Assembly: GCF_000412695.1 (NCBI RefSeq)
Contig: NC_021506.1
Coordinates: 124,001 to 188,000, forward strand
Reading direction: 5' to 3'
Length of the DNA stretch: 64,000 nucleotides
DNA from: Pseudomonas resinovorans NBRC 106553
GTDB taxonomy: Bacteria > Pseudomonadota > Gammaproteobacteria > Pseudomonadales > Pseudomonadaceae
Numbering within the stretch: position 1 is the first letter of the stretch; each line of letters starts with the position of its first letter. The notes under the pieces are model-generated. The model saw nothing but the letters and a program-made list of their open reading frames with translations, had not been told where the DNA came from and ran no database searches. Shown one piece after another: positions 19,450 through 28,520 of this stretch. The position numbers and the translations under genes are program-made.

Positions 19450-20900
19450 TCTGCTGAGGGCAGAGTTGACGAACCGCCATAGCGGCGCGAAATCCATGAC
19501 GCCTACGGTCGAAGTTATTGCCTATGTCGTGCCTGTTGCCCGCCTCAAAGGCCCAGCAAACGTGTTTATTGGTGATAGCGGCACGTTCAAACTCACGGAC
19601 CTCAAGGGTAATACGCTCGATACGACCGGAATGGTTGTGGAATGGTCGGAGGATCGCGGTAAGACTTGGGTCGCCGGGGAAGGCTCCTACCGACTGGGCC
19701 GTAATTCCGCTGATCGTGTATACCTCACGGCCAGGCTGAAGTACTCAGACTCCCCAGAGGATAAGCGCGTCTACAAAACCCTCCGCGCAGGTGTTGCGTT
19801 TAGACCTGTCCGACCGCCTCGTGTACAGATAATCGGGCCGCGTCGTCCTGAGGTAGGAAAGGAAGCTACTTGGGTCGCCAACTTGATGATGCCGTACCCA
19901 AAAATGGATATGACAATGGATGGTGAGTTCATCCTGCCGGACGGCACAGTCGTCGACTCCACCGAAGTGAAGTACACCCCCACTCGGGAGGACATGGAGA
20001 AAGAAGAGAGCCACATCAGCGTCCGATCTTGGATCAATGGGTATGAGGATCGAGGCGGTTTGGGTCTAACTCAGCACCGCCTGATTTTCTGGTCCTATGA
20101 CTGGCCTGAGTGGAAGATCAACACGAAGTACTCAGCGAAGTATGCGCCGGCAGACTTGACCATGACGGCTCGATCTCTTGGCTTGTTCCGAGAATTCGAG
20201 GGCTTAACCATCGAGTGGGATATCCCACCCTACGCTGGCCTCCAAATGATCAAGGACACCAACCAGACCAGTCGTATCGTGCGGCTGACTGAGCCGGGGA
20301 TCTACACATTCGGCGCTCACATCACCGACTCGCGGGGCAACTATAGCTATGCCGAAACAGAGATGGAGTTTTTGGAGCCGATTCCGTGGGATGTGAAATT
20401 GTCCTGGAGTGGGGATAACGACGCGAATCGTGCCCCGCTGGGCGTTCTGATCCGGCCGTCAATCACCGGCGGGCACCCTAAGGATCAGATACTCAGCAAA
20501 ACGTTCAGTCTCAACGGGGAGACGCTATCTAGCTCGGGGGACTATGGCCGGGCGACCCTTGAAAAAGAGGGTGTGTATACGGTGAAACTGGATGTCGCCA
20601 GCGCAATGGGCCACACAGCAGCAGGCGAGGTTGACATCTCGGTCGCAAGGAATAAGCCCCCTGTCTGCAAACTGGAGGTTGTGGTCGGTCGAACCTCCTG
20701 GCTGGCAAAAGCCGTTTGTACTGATGAAGATGGCCGCATGGCCAAAAACCTTTGGTTCATCAATGGTGAGCAGCAGGCTCTCAGCTCAAACAGCATCTCC
20801 GTACCAATGTGGCGTTATCCAGATGGCGAACCGGTAATTACCCTGGTAGGCATCGATAACTCTGGTGCCGAATCACCTCCAGTCTCCAACAAGTAAAGGG

Positions 20901-20926
20901 AAGGGCCGCATAAAGCGGCCCTTTTT
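20901..20926 (+). terminator. Terminator after the giant surface-protein gene
   Basis: Stem AGGGCCGC / GCGGCCCT with an ATAAA loop and a following T-run, four bases after the stop codon. It insulates the traK-traV-giant gene operon from traA. Confidence 0.9.
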
Positions 20927-20931
20927 AATTT

Positions 20932-20955
20932 CCGTCGACAAATGCGCTTGAAAGC
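20932..20955 (+). promoter_or_regulatory. Conserved transfer-gene operator, copy D (traA, divergent)
   Basis: CCGTCGACAAATGCG then CTTGAAAGCG; the most divergent of the seven copies. The gap to the traA ATG is 80 bp, longer than the 57-61 bp of the others. Included because its position after a terminator and before a transfer gene matches the set. Confidence 0.45.
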
Positions 20956-21035
20956 GAAACACAGGCTTACGGAAAGCACGAAAAATGTCTCCGGAGCGCA
21001 GCCCCTGCGCATGTCAACCTCTAGGAGCAAGACCA

Positions 21036-21380
21036 ATGCACGTCAACAAAGCAACCCTCCAAACGATGGCCATCGCAGCGGCAATGGTGGCTGCCGGTAC
21101 CGCGCTCGCAGGTACCGGCGGCGATACGTTCGATAGCGTGTGGATTACCTTGACCGAGTGGATGCAAGGTACCCTCGGCCGCATTCTGATCGGCCTGATG
21201 ATCCTCACCGGCATCGGCGCTGGCGTTCTTCGCCAATCGCTTATGCCGTTCGTTACTGGCGTTGGCGGCGGTGTTGGCCTCTATGCTGCGCCGGATGTTA
21301 TCGAGTCGGTAATGTCGGCAACTATCCCAGCAGCAGCTGTAGTCACCAGCGCTCTCCAAGCCCTGCCTGTAGGCTTCTGA
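21036..21380 (+). CDS. traA: Conjugative pilin precursor TraA
   Basis: 114-residue small membrane protein: signal/leader segment with ALAG cleavage near residue 28, then two hydrophobic segments separated by a short loop (about 50-70 and 75-90), the layout of F-type pilins. The ribosome site TAGGAG precedes ATG 21036. An in-frame ATG at 20985 is rejected because it would put a polar extension before the leader. Located just before dsbC-traC as in SXT. Confidence 0.82.
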   Translation: MHVNKATLQTMAIAAAMVAAGTALAGTGGDTFDSVWITLTEWMQGTLGRILIGLMILTGIGAGVLRQSLMPFVTGVGGGVGLYAAPDVIESVMSATIPAAAVVTSALQALPVGF

Positions 21381-21401
21381 TCTAAGTCAGAACGCCTCTC
21401 T

Positions 21402-21449
21402 GAAAGGCCTCTTTTTCCGACGCTAAAACGTCCTGAAAAAGAGGCCTTT
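21402..21449. repeat. Long inverted repeat between traA and dsbC-like gene
   Basis: AAAGGCCTCTTTTTC on the left pairs with GAAAAAGAGGCCTTT on the right around a 17-base loop that contains the core of operator copy E. As RNA it would act as a terminator or attenuator after traA, letting pilin mRNA exceed that of downstream genes (inference). As DNA it nests the operator. Confidence 0.75.
21417..21441 (+). promoter_or_regulatory. Conserved transfer-gene operator, copy E (dsbC-traC operon)
   Basis: CCGACGCTAAAACG followed by TCCTGAAAAAG, preceded by CTTTTT. Gap to the ATG at 21499 is 57 bp. Same core as copies F and G. Confidence 0.6.
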
Positions 21450-21498
21450 TCTTTTCCGGGCCAAATACTCTGGGTGAATCGACTCAGGAGGTAAGCCC

Positions 21499-22212
21499 AT
21501 GTTCAAACCAACCCAAACCATTCTTGCTATGACGCTGCTTGCAGTGGCTGGCACCGCAGTAGCTGCGAGCCCTGCGGACAAGAACGCAGACAAGGTAGTG
21601 ATGCTTCCTGCGTCTGCAATGCTGGCGATCGAGAAGAACGGCAAATTCGCCATCATTAGCGATACCGGCCGATTCATCATCCAGGGAACGGTTTATGACG
21701 TGTGGGCGAAGAAAGAGTTGAAAACCATCGAGGATGCTCGGATCGCCGCCAACTACATTCCAGTGGATAAGACCAACCTCGGTTTCAAGGATCTCGCCCC
21801 TCTCACTGTCGGCAACGGTGAGAAAGCGATCACCATGTTCTCCGACCCTGCTTGCGGGTTCTGCAAAGAGATCATTCAACAAGCCCGCACATCTCTGCCC
21901 GAAGGGTATCGACTCGACGTGCTGATGTTGCCGCTGCTCAGCCAAGAGAGCGCTGTGCGTACTAAAGAACTCCTCTGCGCGAAAGACAAGGTTGCTGCGT
22001 GGAAAGCCGGCGCGTCCGGCGACATGAAAACTCCTCTCGAACAGCTCCCGACCGCTCAGTGTGATCTGGATGTGATCTCGAAGCGCCGGATGACTGCTCA
22101 GTTTCTTGGCGCTCGAAATGTTCCTTTCCTCATTCGTGATGATGGCTTGACCCGAGAAGGCAAGCCTGAAGAAGGCTTGCGCGCCTGGATTGAATCGAAT
22201 CGCACCCTCTAA
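21499..22212 (+). CDS. dsbC: DsbC-like periplasmic disulfide isomerase (TrbB-type)
   Basis: 237 residues with a cleavable signal peptide (AVAAS near residue 23), an N-terminal DsbC-like dimerisation region, and a thioredoxin fold with the redox motif CGFC near residue 118. A strong ribosome site AGGAGGT precedes the ATG. It probably corrects disulfides in cysteine-rich transfer proteins. It is separated from traC by 11 bp. Confidence 0.88.
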   Translation: MFKPTQTILAMTLLAVAGTAVAASPADKNADKVVMLPASAMLAIEKNGKFAIISDTGRFIIQGTVYDVWAKKELKTIEDARIAANYIPVDKTNLGFKDLAPLTVGNGEKAITMFSDPACGFCKEIIQQARTSLPEGYRLDVLMLPLLSQESAVRTKELLCAKDKVAAWKAGASGDMKTPLEQLPTAQCDLDVISKRRMTAQFLGARNVPFLIRDDGLTREGKPEEGLRAWIESNRTL

Positions 22213-22223
22213 GGAATTCAGAA

Positions 22224-24689
22224 ATGCTCAAAGCGCTTATCCGCTCAACACCTCGGCTCTCGAAACTGATCAACGGCCTTGCCTACGAGCCGAATCTTTA
22301 CTTGTTCCAGCTGGAAGGGAACCGCCTAGGATTCGCATTCCTGTGTTCCCCTCTCTCAGGCTCAAACGGGGATGAAGGCGACCGCCTGAAGGCTGGTTTA
22401 ACGGTCGACTGGCCTGAGAAGACGACGATCCAGTTCAGCCTCATTTGCACTGAAAATATCAATGAGATGAAGACGGGATTCCTTCGTCTGCGCCGGGCCT
22501 TCCGTGAATCCGGCCGCACTGACCTTCCCGTAGAAACTCAAGCATTGTTGGAGAAGGTGACAAACGCGCGAGCCGATTATTTCAGCGACCGCACCATGCG
22601 CCCAGTTGATTCAATCTCGGGTGTACGAATTCGTGAGCAGAGTCTGGTCGTATCCGTAACTATTCCGATCGCCAATGCTTTGCCTACCCAGACAGAAGCG
22701 AACGCGGCGAAGGAGCTTTTCGACGGACTGCGAACCTCGCTGGACAGCTGCAACCTGGCAGCCGTGCCCCTCACCAACGATTCCTACCGAGAAATTTTCT
22801 CCTCCATCCTGAACCAGGGGCCAACAGCATCGTGGCGCGAAGATCCGGACATGAAAGCGGACACAGACAAGCCCTTGAATGAGCAGATCCTCGACTACAA
22901 CCGCAGCCTCGACGTGAAGAAAGACCACCTTCAGATCGGAGAGGACTGCTTCGTAAAAACGCTCTCGGCCAAGCGCTTTCCTGATGTCATGTGGCAGGGC
23001 GATGCCTCTCAGTATCTCGCTGACATTTTGTCTCAGCGCGGCGGCATCCGGGGCAACTGCATTATCAATATGACCCTGTATTTCCCTCCCCAGCTGGAGA
23101 CAAAGGACAAGCTGTCGAAACGCCGCCAATGGTCCATCAACCAGAGCTTCGGCCCGATGGTGCATTTCGTTCCCGTTTTACGGAAAACGAAGGAGGCCTA
23201 TGACACGCTGTTTGAAGACCTAGACAAAGGGCTTCCCAACGTACAAGCGACAATGACCCTCGTGGTGTTCGGCCGGAACCGCGAAGACCTTATTCAGGCG
23301 GCATCGAATGCGAAGAGCCACTTTGCTACGCAGGGCTTCAGTCTCATGGAGGACAAGTTCTGTGTGCTGCCCGTGTTCGTGAACTCCTTGCCGATGTGCG
23401 CCGACCCGGATGCGATGAAGGAGCTGTTCCGGTTCAAAACACTGAGCCTCACCCAAGCACTGCCATTGCTGCCAATCTATGGCGACTGGAAGGGCACAGG
23501 AACTCATGTGGCCCCGTTCATTTCCCGAAACGGTCAGCCGGTCAGCTTCCACCTCTTTGACTCCGACACCAATTACAACGCAATGATTGCCGCTCAGTCG
23601 GGCTCCGGGAAGTCGTTTGCGACCAACTATCTCATCACGTCGTATCTGAGTATTGGGGCGAAGGTTTGGGTCATCGATGTGGGCCTCTCCTACCTCAAGC
23701 TGTCTGAAGCGTACAAGGGCGACTTTGCACGCTTTGACCAGGAGTCGAACCTCTGCCTCAACCCCTTCGAGCTAATTGAAGACTACAGCGAGGAGGAGGA
23801 TGTCCTGGTTGGGTTGCTCTCTGCTATGGCTGCTCCGACCGTACCTCTGATCGACTTCCAAACCGCAGGGCTAAAAAGGCACCTTACACAATGCTGGGAA
23901 ACGCTTGGCAAGACGATGATTGTCGACAGCATTGCTGACTCTCTCCTTGCCGACCCAGACCCGCGTATTCAAGATATTGGTCATCAGCTCTTCGCATTCA
24001 CCTCGAAGGGACAGTACGGCCGCTTCTTCAATGGTAAGAACAATCTCAACTTCAAGAACCCCTTCACCGTACTCGAGCTTGAGGAACTGAAGGGGCGTCA
24101 ACACCTTCAGCAAGTCGTACTCCTTCAGCTCATCTACCAGATCCAGCAGGACATGTACCTTGGTGAGCGTGACCGCCCGAAAATCGTGATCATTGACGAA
24201 GCCTGGTCGCTTCTCTCCCAGGGCAACGTTGGTGAGTTCATCGAGCACGGTTACCGGCGATTCCGGAAATATGGCGGTAGTGCCATCGTCATTACCCAGG
24301 GGGTCAACGACCTCTATCAGAATAAAGTCGGACAAGCCATCGCTGAAAACTCTGCGTTCACCCTACTGCTAGGACAGAAGGCCGAAGCTATTGATGCTAT
24401 CCAGGAAAACAAGCGCCTGCCGCTGGGTGAGGGCGGGTATCGAATCCTGAAGACTGTTAAGTCGTACAAAGGGCATTACTCCGAGATATTCATGCTCACC
24501 CCCCGCGGTGCCGGCATCGTGCGACTCACGGTGGACCCATACTCGATCCTCCTCTACTCGACCGCACCCGAAGATGTGCAAGCGATCCGAAATTACACGC
24601 TCACCGGCGTTCCGCAGGATGAGGCAATTCTGCGCGTGCTCCGTGATCGAGGTGTCGAGTACAACCCTGATCCGGCGGAAGTCGCGTAA
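22224..24689 (+). CDS. traC: Type IV secretion ATPase TraC
   Basis: 821-residue VirB4-like ATPase that powers pilus assembly. Walker A SGSGKS is near residue 460 and Walker B KIVIIDEAW near residue 652, followed by an arginine-rich RRFRKYGGS segment. Length is as expected for F-type TraC (about 800). The stop overlaps the next ATG by one base. Confidence 0.95.
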   Translation: MLKALIRSTPRLSKLINGLAYEPNLYLFQLEGNRLGFAFLCSPLSGSNGDEGDRLKAGLTVDWPEKTTIQFSLICTENINEMKTGFLRLRRAFRESGRTDLPVETQALLEKVTNARADYFSDRTMRPVDSISGVRIREQSLVVSVTIPIANALPTQTEANAAKELFDGLRTSLDSCNLAAVPLTNDSYREIFSSILNQGPTASWREDPDMKADTDKPLNEQILDYNRSLDVKKDHLQIGEDCFVKTLSAKRFPDVMWQGDASQYLADILSQRGGIRGNCIINMTLYFPPQLETKDKLSKRRQWSINQSFGPMVHFVPVLRKTKEAYDTLFEDLDKGLPNVQATMTLVVFGRNREDLIQAASNAKSHFATQGFSLMEDKFCVLPVFVNSLPMCADPDAMKELFRFKTLSLTQALPLLPIYGDWKGTGTHVAPFISRNGQPVSFHLFDSDTNYNAMIAAQSGSGKSFATNYLITSYLSIGAKVWVIDVGLSYLKLSEAYKGDFARFDQESNLCLNPFELIEDYSEEEDVLVGLLSAMAAPTVPLIDFQTAGLKRHLTQCWETLGKTMIVDSIADSLLADPDPRIQDIGHQLFAFTSKGQYGRFFNGKNNLNFKNPFTVLELEELKGRQHLQQVVLLQLIYQIQQDMYLGERDRPKIVIIDEAWSLLSQGNVGEFIEHGYRRFRKYGGSAIVITQGVNDLYQNKVGQAIAENSAFTLLLGQKAEAIDAIQENKRLPLGEGGYRILKTVKSYKGHYSEIFMLTPRGAGIVRLTVDPYSILLYSTAPEDVQAIRNYTLTGVPQDEAILRVLRDRGVEYNPDPAEVA

Positions 24690-25261
24690 TGGCCTTGTCG
24701 AACCCCTTCAGCATTCAGGCCAAGGTTCGAAGGGCAATGGCGAAGGTTGAGCGAGATCGAGCTCCAAAGCGACTCTCGGTGGCCTTTATCGGCAAAGGCC
24801 TACTCTTTTCGGCAGTGGTTGCCGGCAGCATTGTGCTGCTGGCATCCCGTTACTCGATCGCTATCGCTAGCCAGGACTCCCTATGCCTGCCCCCTTACAG
24901 GCTATGGATCATCGATAAAAAGCAGGATGACTTGGTGCGCGGTGAAATCTACGCCTTTCACTCCAAAGGTCTGAGTCCGATTTTTGCTGACGGCACAATC
25001 ATCGTGAAGGTGCTTGAGGGGATGCCTGGCGATCACGCCAAAGTCACGCTTGATGAAACAACCATCAATGGAGTGTCCGTAGGCAAAGGGCTTCAGGTCG
25101 CCAGCCAGCACGGCATTGATCCCCAGCAATATGTTCGGGAAGGGAAAATAGGCGAGGGCCGTTACTGGTTCTTCGGCCGCACGCCAGACTCTTTCGACTC
25201 CCGCTACTGGGGCTCAGCTTCGACAGACCAAATCATCGGGAAGGCGTATCCAATATGGTGA
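24689..25261 (+). CDS. S26-family signal peptidase TrhF/TraF-like
   Basis: 190-residue membrane-anchored peptidase: hydrophobic segment at about 33-55, a candidate nucleophile in QDSLCLP, a VKVLEGMPGD segment matching the S26 lysine box, and a C-terminal SFDSRYWG motif matching the S26 'SxDSRxxG' box. In related elements this protein matures pilin or other exported transfer proteins. It overlaps the next gene by 7 bp. Confidence 0.85.
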   Translation: MALSNPFSIQAKVRRAMAKVERDRAPKRLSVAFIGKGLLFSAVVAGSIVLLASRYSIAIASQDSLCLPPYRLWIIDKKQDDLVRGEIYAFHSKGLSPIFADGTIIVKVLEGMPGDHAKVTLDETTINGVSVGKGLQVASQHGIDPQQYVREGKIGEGRYWFFGRTPDSFDSRYWGSASTDQIIGKAYPIW

Positions 25262-26493
25262 AAAAGCAATTAGCCATGTGCATTGGGTTGGCTTTTGGCT
25301 GCACGATGGCCATCGCCGGCGATGACCTTGGCATTCGCAAGTACGACATCAAGGAATTCGATCCTGTGCTCCTGGAGCAGGTTCGGGAAATCAGCCGAAA
25401 TGCGAATGCCGCGCGCGCAGAAAGCGGCCAAGATGACATGAGTTGGGTGAGTGAGATGGCTGAAAAGGCCATCATTCAAGCCGGTGATGAAAATGTTCAG
25501 CAGAGCGACTCAGGGCTAGCTAGCGCGGATGGCTCAGATCGCGAGAAAAAACATCCTCTGGGCGATGGAAATCGCACTCTGATTTTCGTGTCGTGGTCGA
25601 TGGGCGCTACCGCCCTCAAAGACATACTGCTGTCTTTTGACGGACTGCCTGGTGTTGGCATCGTTTTTCGAGGCATACCTGATGGTATGTCGATGGGCGA
25701 TGCTGTGACCAAAATGCACCTTCTCACGCAAGAGACGCAAAGCACTGTAAGCGTTCTGCTTGACCCTCTCGCATTCCAACGTCACAGCGTTTCAGCCGTC
25801 CCCACCGTGGCTCTCGAAGCACCGAATGATGCTCTGATCGCTAAAGCTGCTGGGTCGTCTTCTGTCAGCTATATCGAGGGAGCGGTTAAGGAGGGGAAGC
25901 GGGGGGATTTAGGCACTATTGGCTCCACACAGGAAATCATAGAGCCAGACCTCATGGAGGTTGCGAAACAGCGCATTGCAGAGCTGGACACCGACGCCAT
26001 GAAAAAGCGAGCAATCGCCCGGTTTTGGGATAACCACAAAGGGCATCCATTGCCGCCGGTAACTGAGAGTGCCACCCGCCTCGTCGACCCATCGGTCATT
26101 GTCCCCGATGACATCCTCGATAGCCAAGGCAGGGTCGTTCAAAAGGCCGGAAGGATTAATCCACTCGACATGATGCCGTTTGACCAGAAACTGGTAGTAA
26201 TCGATCCGACGCAGCCTTGGCAGGTTGCCCTGGCGAAGCGTGAATACGCAGACCACGGGGAAAATCTGACCGTCACGGTAATGGCTACTCAGATTCCCAC
26301 TTCCTCTGGTTGGGATCTGTTCAACAGCGTACAGGACAGCCTGGATGCGCCCCTCTACCTATTGCCGCCTGACATGGCGGAGCGCTTCCAGATCCTTCGC
26401 GCACCTTCTGTCGTAACAGCCGACACAGAAAACTTCATCGTCCGCGAGGTTGCTCAATCAGCCTTCGAGGAGGCCAATCATGAGCATCAATAA
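25255..26493 (+). CDS. traW: TrbC-TraW fusion pilus-assembly protein
   Basis: 412 residues with a signal peptide (AIAGD near residue 21). The middle part (about 100-210) resembles F TrbC (LIFVSWSMG, then LLDPLAFQRHSVSAVPT). The C-terminal part (about 245-405) resembles TraW (LVDPSVIVPDDI...AGRINPLDMMPFDQKLVVID). F encodes these as two genes; fused forms are known from SXT-like systems. It would act in the periplasm in pilus assembly with TraU. Confidence 0.82.
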   Translation: MVKKQLAMCIGLAFGCTMAIAGDDLGIRKYDIKEFDPVLLEQVREISRNANAARAESGQDDMSWVSEMAEKAIIQAGDENVQQSDSGLASADGSDREKKHPLGDGNRTLIFVSWSMGATALKDILLSFDGLPGVGIVFRGIPDGMSMGDAVTKMHLLTQETQSTVSVLLDPLAFQRHSVSAVPTVALEAPNDALIAKAAGSSSVSYIEGAVKEGKRGDLGTIGSTQEIIEPDLMEVAKQRIAELDTDAMKKRAIARFWDNHKGHPLPPVTESATRLVDPSVIVPDDILDSQGRVVQKAGRINPLDMMPFDQKLVVIDPTQPWQVALAKREYADHGENLTVTVMATQIPTSSGWDLFNSVQDSLDAPLYLLPPDMAERFQILRAPSVVTADTENFIVREVAQSAFEEANHEHQ

Positions 26494-27532
26494 GGTAATA
26501 GCCGCCGCACTTCTGATGATTGCAGGTATGTTTTCCCTGCCAGGGATAGCGGCTGATACGGCTTCGTCCGGTGAGGTGATGTGTGAGGACTCTGGCCTTT
26601 TTGGTCCGAAGTTGTTCACCGACATCTGCTGGGCGTGCCTTTTCCCAATCCGTGTATCTGGTGTGCAAATAACCCCCGGCACAGCACCCGCCAAGGCTAC
26701 AAAAATGGTCTTCTGTATCTGCCAGGAAGGCTCGTCCTCGATCTACAAGCCAGGAATCATCACTGCTATGTGGGAGCCGGCCCGGATGGTTGAAACTGTC
26801 CGCAAGCCTGGTTGCTCGCCAACCCTAGGCGGTGTGACGCTCCCGCTTGGCAACAAGCGCAGCTATGGTCGGCTTCGGCAGGACAATAGTACCCAGACAG
26901 GACAGGCCGCCGGTTCGTTCTACCACGCTCACCTGTATGCCTTCCCGCTGCTTCAGATCCTCGATCTCTACACGCCTACCAAATGCAATCCGGACGGTTA
27001 TCTCGACCTCGATATCATCTCGTTCACTGAGATCGACCCGACCTGGAACAACGGTACGTTGGCGTTCTTCCAGCACCCCGAGTCCGCGGCAGTGGCAAAC
27101 CCAATCGCTATTGCGGCATGTGCTGCCGAATCCGCGTTGGTTACCGCACGAAAGGAACCTCTTGAGTCGCTTTGGTGGTGTACAGGTACATGGGGGAGTA
27201 TCTATCCATTTGCCGGCGTAACCGTGGCGCAAGATGCAAACCGGACGACAGCATTGCTGGCTGCGCGAGTGATCGCTCAGCAACACCGCAGGGGCCTCGC
27301 TCGACGCACTATGGGTGATGAAAACGTGTGCAAGGCGGGTATCTACCCGACGATTCCGAAAAGCCAGTACAAAGTGACCCAGTTCTGGCCAAAGTCGCAG
27401 AACAGCAGAGCAATGTGGCTCGGAGAACCGCCGCAGACTTGGGAGGGTGGGCCTAGTCGGCATGTTCCAGGTACTGGGAACGATGCCATGTACATGTTCT
27501 GGCGATGGACAGATTGCTGCTCGAAGCTCTAA
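26480..27532 (+). CDS. traU: Conjugative transfer protein TraU
   Basis: 350 residues with a signal peptide (GIAAD near residue 24) and many cysteines, including CWACLFPIR near residues 50-60, typical of TraU. ATG 26480 is chosen because it has GAGGAGG upstream; it overlaps the end of traW by 14 bp. TraU is a periplasmic protein needed for DNA transfer. A hairpin follows the stop. Confidence 0.92.
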   Translation: MSINKVIAAALLMIAGMFSLPGIAADTASSGEVMCEDSGLFGPKLFTDICWACLFPIRVSGVQITPGTAPAKATKMVFCICQEGSSSIYKPGIITAMWEPARMVETVRKPGCSPTLGGVTLPLGNKRSYGRLRQDNSTQTGQAAGSFYHAHLYAFPLLQILDLYTPTKCNPDGYLDLDIISFTEIDPTWNNGTLAFFQHPESAAVANPIAIAACAAESALVTARKEPLESLWWCTGTWGSIYPFAGVTVAQDANRTTALLAARVIAQQHRRGLARRTMGDENVCKAGIYPTIPKSQYKVTQFWPKSQNSRAMWLGEPPQTWEGGPSRHVPGTGNDAMYMFWRWTDCCSKL

Positions 27533-27537
27533 TGGAG

Positions 27538-27560
27538 AATCCGCCCGTAAGGGCGGATTT
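27538..27560 (+). terminator. Hairpin after traU
   Basis: Perfect stem AATCCGCCC / GGGCGGATT with a GTAA loop and only a short T tract. A probable weak terminator at the end of the traA-traU block. Confidence 0.6.
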
Positions 27561-27568
27561 GCGATGGT

Positions 27569-28288
27569 ATGAATGACTTTCTAATGCTGTACCTACCCCC
27601 GGTTTTGATTCTGGGGGTTCTCGCGGGCATCGCCCACGTTCGTCTACTTGAATTCCCAGCCTACCGAGGGTGGTGGGGGGAGTACAAGGTGAACTTCATG
27701 CTCCGCGTATGCCTAAGTGGCGAATACAAGGTGTTCGCCAACGCGATCTATCGTGGCAAGACAAGGGGAGAGTCGACACAGGTTGACCACATCATCGTGT
27801 CGCGCTACGGGATCTTTGTCCTGGAAACGAAGTGTTTCAAGGGAAAGATCATCACCTACCCGGAAGCTCCCGAGAGCTGGTTGCAGATTGTCGGCCGAAG
27901 GAAATACCGCGTGCAAAACCCGCTTATGCAGAACTACGCACACGTGAAGGCAGTTCAGAAGGTCACCGGAGTCCACTCTCAGAAAATCCACAGCTACGCA
28001 GTGATGGCAGGGCAGGCCAGCTTCACCTATGGAATGCCTGAGCGGGTCTACAGCATTTGGGGCGTGATTCGTAAAATCCAGTCCTACAAAGCCCCGGTTT
28101 TTACTCGGGGCCATGTTGTGTCAATCTGCCGGGCGCTGAGCGAGCGCAGAATCAAGGGGGGGTATTGGGCTGCAAGACGGCATGTCGAGAAGCTGAAGCG
28201 CCGAGGCGAGGATGGATCTATAACGTGCCATGAAGATAGACCCCGAGAGGAACACCTATCGCCACCCCAACAAGAACGGCAGCAGTGA
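27569..28288 (+). CDS. NERD-domain (nuclease-related) membrane-associated protein
   Basis: 239 residues: N-terminal membrane helix (about 5-22), then a NERD domain (about 40-165) with the characteristic QVDHIIVSRYGIFVLETKCFKG block near residues 70-95, which carries the acidic residue and E-x-K of the restriction-nuclease-like fold. Function is unknown; it could process or protect DNA. It replaces traN at this position of the SXT-like order. Its last 70 bp overlap a convergent minus-strand gene. Confidence 0.82.
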   Translation: MNDFLMLYLPPVLILGVLAGIAHVRLLEFPAYRGWWGEYKVNFMLRVCLSGEYKVFANAIYRGKTRGESTQVDHIIVSRYGIFVLETKCFKGKIITYPEAPESWLQIVGRRKYRVQNPLMQNYAHVKAVQKVTGVHSQKIHSYAVMAGQASFTYGMPERVYSIWGVIRKIQSYKAPVFTRGHVVSICRALSERRIKGGYWAARRHVEKLKRRGEDGSITCHEDRPREEHLSPPQQERQQ

Positions 28289-28463
28289 CAGAGATGATCG
28301 CGACCGTATCCCAAAATACCGCCTCTGGCGGCGCTTCAAGTGATTCGTCGGTGGCCAGCTCTTCTACCCACAGTGGGATAGCTTCGCGTGGAGGAGGCTG
28401 ATCCGTCGCTTTTCTGCGTCTTCTACTGGTTCTTGCCGGTGTTGACGTAAGATCATCAAGCAT
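28218..28463 (-). CDS. Hypothetical single-pass membrane protein
   Basis: 81-residue protein with a basic, Arg-rich N-terminal region and one hydrophobic segment near the C-terminus. The start at 28463 is chosen because AGGAG lies seven bases upstream; the longer frame to 28493 lacks this. It overlaps the convergent NERD gene by about 70 bp. Function unknown. Confidence 0.6.
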   Translation of the reverse strand: MLDDLTSTPARTSRRRRKATDQPPPREAIPLWVEELATDESLEAPPEAVFWDTVAIISVTAAVLVGVAIGVPLGVYLHGTL

Positions 28464-28479
28464 AATGACTCTCCTAAGC

Positions 28480-28506
28480 AAAACGCCCCGCAATGCGGGG
28501 CGTTTT
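28480..28506. terminator. Bidirectional terminator between two minus-strand genes
   Basis: AAAACGCCCCGC / GCGGGGCGTTTT around an AAT loop, with A- and T-runs on both sides. It follows the DUF1845-type gene on the minus strand. Confidence 0.85.
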
Positions 28507-28520
28507 CATAACTGGCGCGA

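Larger units (their letters stand above)
10537..20896 (+). pseudogene. Giant secreted Ig/cadherin-like surface protein, split by IS66
   Basis: The two coding parts are 10537-16484 and 19450-20896. Removing 16485-19449 (the element plus one copy of the 8-bp duplication) restores one continuous frame of about 2464 residues: ...QRGT then YLLRAEL.... The start has a good ribosome site (AAAGGAG). The N-terminus is a signal peptide (about residues 1-36), and the following region resembles DUF4165-type Ig-like proteins of conjugative elements (tentative). Four copies of a Cys-containing module (first Cys near residues 862, 982, 1487 and 1603) surround three roughly 90-residue cadherin-like repeats with YTPN-G-Y/F-G motifs (about 1080-1340). 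The C-terminal part has PKD/Ig-like character. As present, it encodes a 1982-residue truncated product ending in TAG created at the insertion edge, and a separate 476-codon remnant. It sits between traV and traA, suggesting a surface or adhesion role in mating (inferred). Confidence 0.85.
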
